DNA of 64,000 bases from Furfurilactobacillus entadae (GTDB lineage: Bacteria; Bacillota; Bacilli; Lactobacillales; Lactobacillaceae), in NCBI RefSeq assembly GCF_045862745.1, contig NZ_BQXN01000010.1, forward strand, positions 1-64,000. The letters run 5' to 3'. A program made the position numbers and the translations under genes. This document shows, one piece after another, positions 8,980 to 17,692 of the stretch. Below the pieces are notes generated by a model that worked only from the letters and a program-made list of their open reading frames with translations, did not search any database and was not told where the DNA came from. Positions within the stretch are counted from its first letter, which is position 1; the number at the start of each line of letters is the position of its first letter.

Positions 8980-9954
8980 GTGAAAGTCAAAACACTCGTC
9001 TACGTTATTATTTCGACCTTTTTATTCAGTTCAATGGAGATCGCGCTGAAAATCGCAGGTGGGAGCTTTAACCCCATTGAACTTAACTTCATCCGCTTTT
9101 TATGCGGTGGTTTAGCATTATTACCAATTGCAGTACATACATTACATCGGAAAAATCAGCAGCTGCATCTCCGTGATTGGGGGGCCTTTGCCCTAACTGG
9201 ATTCACCTGTGTTGTTGTCAGTATGACACTCTATCAGATGGCAATCCAGGCAACGACCGCATCAACAGTTGCCATTTTATTAAGTGCTAATCCTGTTTTT
9301 GGGATGTTGATTGGATTGATCTTCTTGGGTGAACGGATGACGCGAACCAACACGATTGCCGTTATTTTAACGCTAGTTGGGTTGGTGATCATCATTAACC
9401 CCTTTAAATTGACGAATCCCGTGGGCATTTTATTGGGCCTGTTGTGTTCAATAACGTTTGGTCTTTATGGCGTTATTTCCCGGGTGAATTCGAATCGGCG
9501 GCACTTTGATGGGTTGACCATGACCTGTTTCTCGTTCATTGCCGGAGCGATGGAATTGGGCTTGTTCATGTTATCAACGCACATTCCGGGTGAGGCAAAC
9601 GTCCTTCGCGGAATCAAAGGTTTCAGTGACGTGCCGTTTTTTGCAAACTTGAGTTGGAGTTCTCTGCCACTGTTGGCTTACGTTAGTATCCTTGTGACCG
9701 GGGTGGCATTTGGCTTATACTTCATCGTCATGGATGAGGCGGGGATTCCCGTTGCCTCGCTGATCTTCTTCATTAAACCAGCCTTGGCACCAGTGTTAGC
9801 GCTGATCGTGCTTGGGGAACCGATTTATAAAAATACGGTCGTTGGGATCGTTGTTATCCTGATCGGTTCCGTTGTGACACTGGTTGGTGAAAAGATTGCG
9901 TTGACCATGGGCCAGTGGTTTAACACATCGAACGGTGGTCATAACCACTCGTAA
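8980..9954 (+). CDS. EamA/DMT-family transporter
   Basis: This protein of about 324 residues has ten predicted transmembrane helices in two EamA repeats, for example TTASTVAILLSANPVFGMLIG and the C-terminal ASLIFFIKPALAPVLALIVLGE. The family exports or imports small metabolites such as amino acids or nucleobases; the substrate cannot be told. Start choice is uncertain. GTG at 8980 gives a natural N-terminus at the first helix, but AAGGG is 14 nt away. TTG at 8968 is only 2 nt from it. Confidence 0.85.
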   Translation: MKVKTLVYVIISTFLFSSMEIALKIAGGSFNPIELNFIRFLCGGLALLPIAVHTLHRKNQQLHLRDWGAFALTGFTCVVVSMTLYQMAIQATTASTVAILLSANPVFGMLIGLIFLGERMTRTNTIAVILTLVGLVIIINPFKLTNPVGILLGLLCSITFGLYGVISRVNSNRRHFDGLTMTCFSFIAGAMELGLFMLSTHIPGEANVLRGIKGFSDVPFFANLSWSSLPLLAYVSILVTGVAFGLYFIVMDEAGIPVASLIFFIKPALAPVLALIVLGEPIYKNTVVGIVVILIGSVVTLVGEKIALTMGQWFNTSNGGHNHS

Positions 9955-9985
9955 GATTAAACGAATAATGAAACGCGTCATTAAG

Positions 9986-10019
9986 ACCGTCAATTCAATT
10001 TAGGATTGACGGTTTTTTA
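9986..10019 (+). terminator. Terminator of the EamA gene
   Basis: ACCGTCAAT / ATTGACGGT forms the stem and is followed by TTTTTTAT. Confidence 0.85.
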
Positions 10020-10263
10020 TTCCCTGATCGGGTGAAACGGCCCGACGCCAGTTTAGTAAAATTATCACAATGTGAAGGTGCTGGACGCCGGACCATCAAG
10101 ATGATTATCGCGAGTTGACGGGCTTTTAGCCAACCTATTACGTGCAGAAATAGCGTCAATAAATAATTCGTATTGGATATGAAATCGCTTCCAGAAGACA
10201 ATGAAGACGTTATCACAGGGTGATGTAATCTTGTGATTTAAAACACATCATGGAGGCTGTAAA
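10020..10263 (+). promoter_or_regulatory. Leader of the MaoC gene with two small palindromes
   Basis: No gene is seen. TCACAATGTGA (10065-10075, perfect 5+1+5) and ATCACAGGGTGAT (10212-10224, perfect 5+3+5) are palindromes that could bind a dimeric regulator. Similar TCACA/TGTGA elements occur upstream of other genes in the window. No convincing -35/-10 pair was found. Confidence 0.35.
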
Positions 10264-10698
10264 ATGGTTGATTACAAAATTATTTATGAAGACGAATTAG
10301 AAGTTGGGATGAGCGGCGAATTCTCAAAACGGGTCACCGAAGCTGACGTGAAGGACTTTGCGAAGGTCACCGGGGACTACAACCCCATGCATATGGACGA
10401 TGAGTTTGCTGAACAAACCCAATTTCACGGCCGGATTGCGCACGGCATGATTTCTGCGGGAATGATCTCGGCTTGCTTAGGAACAAAAATGCCGGGACCA
10501 GGAGCCATTTACCTAGGACAGACGTTACGGTTTGAGAAACCAGTTCACTTTGACGATGTCCTGGTTGTTACGGCTGAGGTTACCAAGATCGAAGCCAAAA
10601 AGCACTTTAAGATTGCAACGATTGCAACAACGGTGACAAATCAAAATGGTGAGATCGTTACTGATGGCGAAGCGACGATCATGCCAGCAAAACATTAA
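10264..10698 (+). CDS. MaoC/PhaJ-like (R)-specific enoyl-CoA hydratase
   Basis: This 144-residue single hot-dog domain is the usual size for PhaJ-type hydratases, which interconvert (R)-3-hydroxyacyl-CoA and trans-2-enoyl-CoA. The catalytic Asp and His are visible in GDYNPMH (Asp38, His43), followed by HGMISAGMIS, the substrate-tunnel helix. ATG at 10264 has TGGAGG upstream. It converges on a crotonase gene across a shared terminator and lies close to FabV and CoA-transferase genes. A role in the same acyl-CoA route is inferred; a phosphotransacetylase or fatty-acid synthesis link cannot be excluded. Confidence 0.85.
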   Translation: MVDYKIIYEDELEVGMSGEFSKRVTEADVKDFAKVTGDYNPMHMDDEFAEQTQFHGRIAHGMISAGMISACLGTKMPGPGAIYLGQTLRFEKPVHFDDVLVVTAEVTKIEAKKHFKIATIATTVTNQNGEIVTDGEATIMPAKH

Positions 10699-10703
10699 GC
10701 CAC

Positions 10704-10754
10704 CACAATAAGAACGCCCCCCTCATGGTAAAAGAGAGGGGCGTTCCTATTGTG
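10704..10754. terminator. Bidirectional terminator between the MaoC and crotonase genes
   Basis: The long inverted repeat CACAATA-AGAACGCCCC / GGGGCGTTCCTATTGTG lies between two convergent genes. Confidence 0.8.
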
Positions 10755-10763
10755 ATTTAGATG

Positions 10764-11561
10764 CTATTCGTTAGGAAATTCTGCTTTCCGTTTTTCAAGA
10801 AAGGCGGTCATACCTTCCGTTTGATCAGCGGTTGCAAATGTTTGGGCCCACATTTGGGTTTCGAAGTCGATGGCGGTGTCGAGGGGAAGATCAGCGGCAC
10901 GGTCAATGACGTACTTAGCCATCCCGACGGCAATCAATCCATTCTTCTGAATGGTGTCCGCAATTTCCGTCACCTTGTCCGTTAAGGCGGCTGGTTCCGT
11001 CACTTCTTCAACGATCCCGGTCCGGTAAGCTTCTTCTGCATCCACCATGGTTCCCGTTGCAATCATTTCCTTGGCTTTCCCACGACCGACTAACCGGGTA
11101 AGGCGCTGGGTTCCCCCAAAGCCAGGAACGATCCCAAGCGTCACTTCAGGTTGACCAAACTTGGCCTTATTTGAAGCCACCCGCATGTCGCATGAGGCGG
11201 CTAATTCAAGACCACCACCTAAACAGTAACCGTTTACGGCAGCAATGGTGACTTGTGGTAAGTTTTCAATCTTACCAAATGTTTCGTGCGCTAATTTTGA
11301 TAAATCAGCGGCTTCCAGAGCATTCATGTCACGCATTTGGGCGATATCTGCGCCTGCGACGAAGGCCTTTTTACCGGCACCTGTGATGGTAAGCACCTTA
11401 ATGTCGGCGGCGTTCATTTTGACGTTATCCAGTGCCCGACCAATTTCGATCAGTGTGGCTGAATTTAAGGCGTTCATTGACCGCGGCCGGTTAATGGTCA
11501 AGGTTGCAATCCCATCAGAGACATCAAGCAAAATGTTTTTAAACGTTGTTGTTTTAATCAT
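10764..11561 (-). CDS. Enoyl-CoA hydratase/isomerase (crotonase family)
   Basis: This 265-residue crotonase carries the CoA/oxyanion-hole motif AFVAGADIAQM and both hydratase glutamates: Glu119 in GGGLE and Glu139 in FGQPE. A true (S)-3-hydroxyacyl-CoA dehydratase/enoyl-CoA hydratase activity is therefore likely, rather than an isomerase or dehalogenase branch. The C-terminus (WAQTFATADQTEGMTAFLEK) is typical of short-chain (crotonyl-CoA) hydratases. GAAAGGACG is upstream of ATG 11561. No thiolase or 3-hydroxyacyl-CoA dehydrogenase is nearby, so a full beta-oxidation set is absent from this window. Confidence 0.9.
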   Translation of the reverse strand: MIKTTTFKNILLDVSDGIATLTINRPRSMNALNSATLIEIGRALDNVKMNAADIKVLTITGAGKKAFVAGADIAQMRDMNALEAADLSKLAHETFGKIENLPQVTIAAVNGYCLGGGLELAASCDMRVASNKAKFGQPEVTLGIVPGFGGTQRLTRLVGRGKAKEMIATGTMVDAEEAYRTGIVEEVTEPAALTDKVTEIADTIQKNGLIAVGMAKYVIDRAADLPLDTAIDFETQMWAQTFATADQTEGMTAFLEKRKAEFPNE

Positions 11562-11614
11562 CGTTAGTAACGTCCTTTCGTAATTCCGGGAGTGATACTA
11601 GCGAGCACTTTCAA

Positions 11615-11632
11615 TTCACATGATAGCGTGAA
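11615..11632 (-). promoter_or_regulatory. Inverted repeat upstream of the crotonase gene
   Basis: TTCAC-N8-GTGAA lies 54-71 bp upstream of the crotonase ATG. It may be an operator; the regulator is unknown. Confidence 0.3.
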
Positions 11633-11841
11633 ATTAAATAAATGCAATGATGCACATGCAAAGCGAAAAAATGGAAATCGCGTCACGTTGGGATTTGCAG
11701 GAAACTGTTAATCACCACGGTAGACAAGTTCATCAGCAAAGTTTGTGAAAAAACGAATTTTTATGGAATTAAAATGGTGTTGAATTAGGCTTTGACCAGC
11801 CTATAACTTTTTGTAATCGAAATAATGAAAAAATATCAACA

Positions 11842-11870
11842 TTTACTTCTGAAAGCGTTTTCTTTATAGT
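11842..11870 (+). promoter_or_regulatory. glpF-like gene promoter with an embedded cre site
   Basis: The -35 TTTACT (11842-11847) and -10 TATAGT (11865-11870) are 17 bp apart. The spacer holds TGAAAGCGTTTTCT (11850-11863), a 13/14 match to the cre consensus. CcpA bound here would directly block RNA polymerase. Confidence 0.65.
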
Positions 11871-11888
11871 TCGTATTGGTTAAAATAT

Positions 11889-11913
11889 AAAGTAATGTGC
11901 AAAACGTTACTTT
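11889..11913 (+). promoter_or_regulatory. Inverted repeat in the leader of the glpF-like gene
   Basis: AAAGTAA-N11-TTACTTT lies just after the predicted transcription start. It is an operator or 5'-UTR hairpin. The rest of the 11562-11946 gap shows no gene. Confidence 0.4.
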
Positions 11914-11946
11914 ATGCAGGTTGAAAACTAAAGGAGGCGGATATTT

Positions 11947-12699
11947 ATGACAGGTAGTTGGGATGTTCGGTTAGCAGCAGAGTTTTTTGGCACGATGATT
12001 TTGGTCTTATTCGGGAACGGGGCCGTTGCCAATTCGTTTTTGAAGGGGACAACGGGGAACGGAACGGCTGGTCAAGCTAATGGGGGGTGGCTGTTCATTG
12101 CATTTGGGTACGGCCTCGGGGTCATGATCCCGGCGATGATGTTTGGATCCATTTCAGGAAACCACCTTAATCCCGCAATTACACTGGCTCAAGCAGCGGC
12201 AGGAATCTTTCCGTGGTCACAGGTGCTGGGCTACTTGTTAGCGCAGTTTGCTGGCGCGATGGTGGGGCAATTACTCATTATTTTGATTTATTGGCCATAC
12301 TATAAAAAGACTCACGAAGCAGACCTTGTGTTTGGAACCTTCGCAACGGGGGATGCGGCTGGTAGTGAGTTAAATGGTTTCTTAGCAGAAACAGTCGGGA
12401 CGTTTGTGCTGGTGTTTGGTGCAATGGGGTTATATCGTGGCATGTTCTTTCATCAAAACGTTGATATTGCCAACATCGGCGTTGGTTTACTGATTGCCAC
12501 AATGGTGATCTCACTTGGGGGACCAACGGGGCCAGCATTGAATCCGGCGCGTGATTTAGGTCCACGGATCATTCATGCGTTGCTTCCGATCCCAAATAAG
12601 GGGTCCTCGCACTGGGAATACAGTTGGGTTCCTGTTTTAGGCTCAATCGTGGGGGCTGTGATCGGGATCTTTACGTACAAGGTCTTCTTCGGCCTTTAA
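11947..12699 (+). CDS. Aquaglyceroporin (MIP family, glycerol facilitator-like)
   Basis: This 250-residue channel has six helices and two half-helix NPA motifs (NHLNPAITLAQ and ALNPARDLGPR). The Asp after the second NPAR is typical of aquaglyceroporins rather than water-selective channels. It would let glycerol or similar small polar solutes cross the membrane; some lactobacillar GlpF proteins also pass lactic acid. GGAGG precedes ATG 11947. It is preceded by a cre-controlled promoter and followed 286 bp later by fabV. No glycerol kinase is adjacent, so the substrate may be used by another route. Confidence 0.92.
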   Translation: MTGSWDVRLAAEFFGTMILVLFGNGAVANSFLKGTTGNGTAGQANGGWLFIAFGYGLGVMIPAMMFGSISGNHLNPAITLAQAAAGIFPWSQVLGYLLAQFAGAMVGQLLIILIYWPYYKKTHEADLVFGTFATGDAAGSELNGFLAETVGTFVLVFGAMGLYRGMFFHQNVDIANIGVGLLIATMVISLGGPTGPALNPARDLGPRIIHALLPIPNKGSSHWEYSWVPVLGSIVGAVIGIFTYKVFFGL

Positions 12700-12985
12700 G
12701 AAAAGTTTGTGAAAAATCACGCTTAAATATCGTTGAATCCGGTTAGGGTAAATATCATAACTTGTTGTTATGGAAAAAATGAAAAATGCGTATTGGTTAT
12801 TTATCTTGGAAGGGCTTACATTTTGATTGGAGATAAGGATTTGTTTTTGATGAAACAATCATGTTATCGCTGGCGGTGCGGACAAAAAGCTCAAAGAGGC
12901 CTAACTGACGTTTATTAGCGGGCACTTTCACTCTGACAGTTTGGTGGCACGCACCGACATAAATTGAAAAAGGGTGGAATTGAAA

Positions 12986-14200
12986 ATGTCAGAAGATGTA
13001 ATGGTTAAAATCTCTGAAAAATTAAAGGGCAACGTTGCCCGCTCTGTTAATCCGTATGGGTGTCAGAAAGAAGTCCTTGATCAAATTGCCTATGTCCAGG
13101 GAAAGGGCCATTACGAAGGGGCCAAAAAGGCGTTGGTTATTGGGGGGTCATCAAGTTATGGCCTTGCCAGTCGCATCACAGCGGCCTTTGGTCAAGGCGC
13201 CGACACAATTAGTGTTGCCTTTGAACGGCCACCAAAGGATGCCTCAATGCTCGGAACTGCTGGCTGGTATAACAACATTTATTTCCGTGAAGCAGCTGAA
13301 AAAGCGGGCCTGAAAGCGAAAAACTTTAATGGCGATTGTTTCACTCAGGAAATGAAAGACCAAGTGATTGCGTACATCAAGAGTGAATTTGGTGGCTCAA
13401 TTGATTTGCTCGTTTATTCCGTTGCGGCACCAAAACGGACCAACCCAGATAATCCGGATGAAGTTTGGCGGTCAGCCATTAAAACGGTGGGCGCACCGGT
13501 AACGGGTGAGAACATTAACTTAGAAACGAACTCGTTATTTGAACAAACGGTTGAACCAGCAACGCCCGAAGAAATCGAAGGAACTAAGCACGTCATGGGT
13601 GGTGAAGATTGGGAACTGTGGGTCAACGAATTGAAAAAGGCCGGTGTTTTGGCACGCGGCTTCAAGACGATTTTGTATTCATACATCGGACCAAAGAGCA
13701 CGTACGCCTTTTACCATGAAGGAACACTGGGACTTGCTAAGAACGCTGCTGAAGCTTCGTCTCACAAGATCCAAGACAACATCAATGATTTAAATGGTGA
13801 AGCACTGATTTCTGTTTCACGGGCGGTTACCACTAAGGCCTCAGTCGTGATTCCGATCTTCCCACTGTACTGCTTGGCATTGTATAAAGTTGAAGAAGAA
13901 ACGGGCACTCACGAAACACCAATTATGCACAAGGACCGGTTGTTCCGTGACATGGTCTACGGTACAAAACGTGAACTGGATGATCGTGGACGTTTACGGC
14001 CAGACGCATGGGAACTGCGTGATGACATTCAAGCGAAGGTCACAGACTTGATGGCAAAAATTACGCCAGAAATCTTTAACACTGATTTAACGGGTTACGC
14101 ACAGTTCCGGCGTGAATTCCTTCAGTTAAACGGGTTTGAAGTTCCTGGTGCTGACCAAGATGTTGTTAACCTTGAAGAACTGAAAAACCTTGAACCCTAA
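12986..14200 (+). CDS. fabV: Trans-2-enoyl-CoA reductase / FabV-type enoyl reductase
   Basis: This 404-residue NAD(P)H-dependent reductase saturates trans-2-enoyl-CoA or enoyl-ACP. Its length and sequence fit the FabV/TER family: GGSSSYGLASR nucleotide loop (about residues 53-63), YSVAAPKR and YSYIGP, and the family's wide-spaced catalytic pair Tyr243-x8-Lys252 (FYHEGTLGLAK). ATG 12986 follows AAAAAGGGTGG by about 8 nt and is preferred to an upstream GTG at 12974. Context (CoA-transferase downstream, two hydratases upstream) favours a CoA-ester substrate such as crotonyl- or acryloyl-CoA over a membrane lipid role. Confidence 0.93.
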   Translation: MSEDVMVKISEKLKGNVARSVNPYGCQKEVLDQIAYVQGKGHYEGAKKALVIGGSSSYGLASRITAAFGQGADTISVAFERPPKDASMLGTAGWYNNIYFREAAEKAGLKAKNFNGDCFTQEMKDQVIAYIKSEFGGSIDLLVYSVAAPKRTNPDNPDEVWRSAIKTVGAPVTGENINLETNSLFEQTVEPATPEEIEGTKHVMGGEDWELWVNELKKAGVLARGFKTILYSYIGPKSTYAFYHEGTLGLAKNAAEASSHKIQDNINDLNGEALISVSRAVTTKASVVIPIFPLYCLALYKVEEETGTHETPIMHKDRLFRDMVYGTKRELDDRGRLRPDAWELRDDIQAKVTDLMAKITPEIFNTDLTGYAQFRREFLQLNGFEVPGADQDVVNLEELKNLEP

Positions 14201-14284
14201 TCAACCGTTTTAGGGAGATCACCGGTACAGATGATCGCCTCAAAATGATGATAACGAAATTGCTAATAATGGAGATGGGCGAGA

Positions 14285-15880
14285 ATGACAGTTCAATTTA
14301 TTGATAGTAACGCGGCCGCTAAGCTGATTCCAGATGACGCAACGATTGCGCTCGAAGGCTTTTTAGGCTCTGACGTTGCGGAAGAAATCTTACGGGCAAT
14401 TCGGGCGCGCTACGATACGGAAGGCCACCCCAAAGCGCTTGAAGTGTGGCATGCCTCCGGAGTTGGTGATGGCGTCGCGAAGGGAACCAATAACTTGGCG
14501 GCCAAGGGGCTTCTTAAACGGCTTGTTGGGGGTCACTGGGCGTTAGCGCCACAGTTGGAACCACTGGTGGAAGCCAACGACTTTGAAGCCTATAACTTCC
14601 CCCAAGGGGTGTTATCCCAAATCTTCCGTGATTCTGCGGCACATAAACCAATTCAAATTAGCCGGGTCGGATTGGGAACGTTTATTGATCCCGACATTGA
14701 GGGTGGTCGCCTAAACGCAGCCGCTAAGAAGCATGATTTGGTGTCGAAAATTAAGGTTCACGGCGAAGATTACCTCGCTTATGAGGTGCCAAAGCCCAAC
14801 GTTGCTATTTTACGGGGAACGTTTGCGGATGAAAATGGGAACATCACGTTTGATGATGAACCACTAACGTTGGAATCAACGTCGATTGCCATGGCAGCGC
14901 ATAACAACGGCGGGAAGGTCTTTGTCCAGGTTAAACGGGTTCTGAAGGCAGGTTCAATGAAGCCAAAAGACATCCGTATTCCGGGGTTATTGGTGGACTA
15001 CGTTGTTGAAACGGCCGATGAAACGATGACCATGCAAAGCAACACCACGCAGTACAACCCGGACTACATCAATCAAGATGTGATTAAACCAGCCGGCGCC
15101 ATTAACGTACCATTGGACGCCAAAAAGGTGATTGCACGCCGGGCCGCAATGTTTAAAAAGGATACCGATCAGATCGTCAATTACGGAATCGGGAAGTATC
15201 CAGAAACAGTGTCACTGGTCCTAAAAGAAGAAGGCGCTGCTGAAAACATTACAACCACGGTTGAACCCGGAACGTTTGGTGGTGTACCAATGGGTGGCGG
15301 TGACTTTGGGTGTGCCATTTCTCCAGAAGCAACCATTGATCAACCATACATGTTTGATTTCTATGACGGTGGTGGGATCGACATTACGTTCCTTGGTCTT
15401 GCTGAACTAGACCAAAAGGGGAACATTAATGTCTCGAAGTTTGGACCGAAAATTGCCGGAACCGGTGGGTTTGTGAACATCACGCAAAACACGCCAACGG
15501 TAATTTACACGGGAACCTTTACCACTGGCGGCTTACGGGAAAGCATTCAAGACGGTAACTTGGTCATTGACCAAGAGGGCCGCCGGAACAAACTGGTGGA
15601 CGCCGTGGAACAGATTACGTTCTCGGGGCCGGTTGCTTACAGCAATCAGCAAAACGTTTACTACGTCACTGAACGGGCCGTCTTCAAGTTGGTTGCCAAC
15701 GGGATCGAACTGATTGAAATTGCGCCGGGGATGGATTTGCAACGAGATATTTTAGCCCACATGGACTTTGAGCCACAAATTAGTCCCACGCTAAGTTACA
15801 TGGATGCGCGGATTTTCCAAGACGCGCTAATGGGTGATGTGATTAATCAGCCGGGCGAACCAGTCGGGATGTCCGTTTAG
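14285..15880 (+). CDS. Propionate/acetate CoA-transferase (class I, Pct/YdiF-like)
   Basis: This 531-residue protein fuses the alpha and beta halves of a class I CoA-transferase, as in clostridial propionate CoA-transferase. It moves CoA between acetyl-CoA or another acyl-CoA and short-chain or hydroxy acids through a glutamyl-CoA thioester. The active-site Glu is most likely Glu327 in TTVEPGTFGGVPMGG. It starts 84 bp after fabV with GGAGATGGGCGAG as ribosome binding site, so co-transcription is likely. It would activate the entering acid and release the reduced product in one exchange without ATP use. Confidence 0.9.
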   Translation: MTVQFIDSNAAAKLIPDDATIALEGFLGSDVAEEILRAIRARYDTEGHPKALEVWHASGVGDGVAKGTNNLAAKGLLKRLVGGHWALAPQLEPLVEANDFEAYNFPQGVLSQIFRDSAAHKPIQISRVGLGTFIDPDIEGGRLNAAAKKHDLVSKIKVHGEDYLAYEVPKPNVAILRGTFADENGNITFDDEPLTLESTSIAMAAHNNGGKVFVQVKRVLKAGSMKPKDIRIPGLLVDYVVETADETMTMQSNTTQYNPDYINQDVIKPAGAINVPLDAKKVIARRAAMFKKDTDQIVNYGIGKYPETVSLVLKEEGAAENITTTVEPGTFGGVPMGGGDFGCAISPEATIDQPYMFDFYDGGGIDITFLGLAELDQKGNINVSKFGPKIAGTGGFVNITQNTPTVIYTGTFTTGGLRESIQDGNLVIDQEGRRNKLVDAVEQITFSGPVAYSNQQNVYYVTERAVFKLVANGIELIEIAPGMDLQRDILAHMDFEPQISPTLSYMDARIFQDALMGDVINQPGEPVGMSV

Positions 15881-15929
15881 ATAAGCGGTTGGACTGCACA
15901 TGACGAAAGCGTTGATCGTCAAGTGCTGA

Positions 15930-15976
15930 AAAAACGACTTCGGTTGGCAAGAAACTGTCAATCGAAGTCGTTTTTA
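15930..15976. terminator. Bidirectional terminator between the CoA-transferase and lysR genes
   Basis: AAAACGACTTCG-GTTG / CAAT-CGAAGTCGTTTT stem with A and T runs on both sides, between convergent genes. Confidence 0.85.
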
Positions 15977-15993
15977 GTTGAGTTATGTGGTGG

Positions 15994-16899
15994 TCACGGT
16001 TTTGAACGGATGTTTTTAAAGTAATTGGAGATCCATTTTTGCGTGTACCGTGCCAGGTTGTTATGGGAAACGTCGCTGAGACTGCACAGGCTGATGTTCC
16101 ACGGAAAGGCGGGGGTAACGTCGCGGTGCTCGATGTTTGTGCCCGCATAGTTATCCCCAATTGGGGCGGCGATGATGCCGACGACGGGCATTTCCTGACA
16201 CATGTTGAGGATGAGGTCCCAGGATGTTGTTTGGAAGAAAATGTTGGGGTTGAGGTGTTGTTGCGCAAAACGATTTTTCATTTGGAACGTCACCATGAAG
16301 CTGTCATCTAAAGTGACGATGCGCTCCTTCCCGATTTCTTTAAGGGGAATGGCGCCAGGAAAATCATGGAACCGGTGGGACTTATTGAACCACACGGCAA
16401 CGGAGTCACGGTAAATGATGTCTTCCTTAATGGCCGGAAAGGTCGCGGGTGCCACCAGGACGGCGAGGTCAATTTCCTGTAAAATAAGCATTTTTTGAAG
16501 CTCGTAGGCCCCTTTTTCAACGATTTTTAACTCAATGTCAGGGTTTTCTTGAATGAACTTTGGAATGGCACGGTTGAAAACGGTGGAAATGATGACCGGC
16601 GCGATCCCGATCCTGACGGTCCCACGTTTGGCGGTCGCATGGTTGCGCATACTGGTCAACATGTCCTGGTACTCCGTGGCAACCAGCCGCCCGTGCTTGA
16701 TGAGATCCTCACCAACGGGGGTTAGTCCAATAATGCGGCCCTTGGTGCGGATGAAAATTTGAACACTTTCGGTGTCCTCTAGTTCACTGATCAGTTTACT
16801 GAGTGCGGGTTGGGAAACGTTCAGGACCCGGGCACTTTTAGTGAGATTAAACCCGTTATCAACGATGGTAATTAAATACTGAATTTGATGAATATCCAT
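15994..16899 (-). CDS. LysR-family transcriptional regulator
   Basis: This 301-residue protein has an N-terminal winged HTH (residues about 1-60, LTKSARVLNVSQPALSKLISELE) and a periplasmic-binding-like effector domain (about 90-300). LysR proteins usually control neighbouring or divergent genes in response to a small metabolite. It diverges from a CoaA-like kinase gene with only 37 bp between starts and converges on the CoA-transferase gene. Control of the acyl-CoA block or of the kinase/hydrolase pair is an inference; the effector is not predictable. Confidence 0.9.
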   Translation of the reverse strand: MDIHQIQYLITIVDNGFNLTKSARVLNVSQPALSKLISELEDTESVQIFIRTKGRIIGLTPVGEDLIKHGRLVATEYQDMLTSMRNHATAKRGTVRIGIAPVIISTVFNRAIPKFIQENPDIELKIVEKGAYELQKMLILQEIDLAVLVAPATFPAIKEDIIYRDSVAVWFNKSHRFHDFPGAIPLKEIGKERIVTLDDSFMVTFQMKNRFAQQHLNPNIFFQTTSWDLILNMCQEMPVVGIIAAPIGDNYAGTNIEHRDVTPAFPWNISLCSLSDVSHNNLARYTQKWISNYFKNIRSKP

Positions 16900-16936
16900 G
16901 TAAAAATCCCTTCATTCATTAAAGTGGAGAAGCAAA

Positions 16937-17692
16937 ATGAAATCGTTAAAAGATCATTTATATCGAGAACTTGTTCCAGAAATTATCTGCCAGCACCAAG
17001 GCGATGGTCCGGTTATTATTGGAATTACTGGAAATATCGCTTCTGGAAAGACGACGTGTGCTGCTGAAATGAGCCGTGTCCTCACGGAGCTGTTGCCAAA
17101 ACAGCGGTTATGTAAAATTTCGACGGATGACTTCTTAATGACAAACAAAACGCTGCGTGAACAGGGACTGTTTGCGCGCAAGGGGTTTCCAGAAACGTAC
17201 GATGCCGACCGAATTGCAGCCTTTAAGCGCGCAGTAAGTCATCGGCAAAACTTATCGTTACCGGTGTACGACCACCAACAAGATGATTTAAATAAATCAC
17301 GACGATTATTAATTAATTGTCCTGATATCATTATCCTTGAGGGTCTGATGGTTTTGCAACCCGTTTTTCGTGAGATTTGTGATGAAACGATTTTTCTTGA
17401 GACCACTGCGGCGGCTAATTTTCAGTGGTACCTGGACCGGTGTGTCGCGTTGGGCTTGCCGGCAGTTTACCAGTTAGAAATGGACGTGTTTACGGCGTTA
17501 GCGACCAAGACATGGCACGACGTTAACGTGAAAAACTTTGAGGAAAACGTCGAACCGTTACGGCAGTTTGCCAGTATTAACGTTCAACTCGCGGCGGATC
17601 ATCGGATGGTCAACATGACAGTCAGGCATCCACTAACCCAGGTTCAACGGCAGGATCGGCGCGATATTGAAATAAGTGAGGCAATGAAATGA
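16937..17692 (+). CDS. Pantothenate kinase (CoaA type I)-like P-loop kinase
   Basis: This 251-residue P-loop kinase has Walker A GNIASGKTT, STDDFLMTN, RKGFPETYD, PVYDHQQDD and DIIILEGLMVLQP. The order and wording match type I pantothenate kinase CoaA (TDGFLHPN, KKGFPESYD, PVYSH, ILEGLNVLQ). It is about 55-60 residues shorter than CoaA and lacks the long N-terminus. Phosphorylation of pantothenate, the first step of CoA synthesis, is the best guess; uridine-kinase or phosphoribulokinase-like activity is possible. AGTGGAG precedes ATG 16937. Its stop overlaps the next gene by 4 bp (ATGA). Confidence 0.72.
   Translation: MKSLKDHLYRELVPEIICQHQGDGPVIIGITGNIASGKTTCAAEMSRVLTELLPKQRLCKISTDDFLMTNKTLREQGLFARKGFPETYDADRIAAFKRAVSHRQNLSLPVYDHQQDDLNKSRRLLINCPDIIILEGLMVLQPVFREICDETIFLETTAAANFQWYLDRCVALGLPAVYQLEMDVFTALATKTWHDVNVKNFEENVEPLRQFASINVQLAADHRMVNMTVRHPLTQVQRQDRRDIEISEAMK

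Noticed and set aside
12709..12720. Rex site upstream of fabV
   Set aside because: GTGA and TCAC half-sites are separated by 4 bp, not the 6 bp of the Rex consensus, so it does not fit.
12733..12918. A 61-codon frame between the glpF-like gene and fabV
   Set aside because: No ribosome binding site, non-coding-like composition and no similarity recognised.
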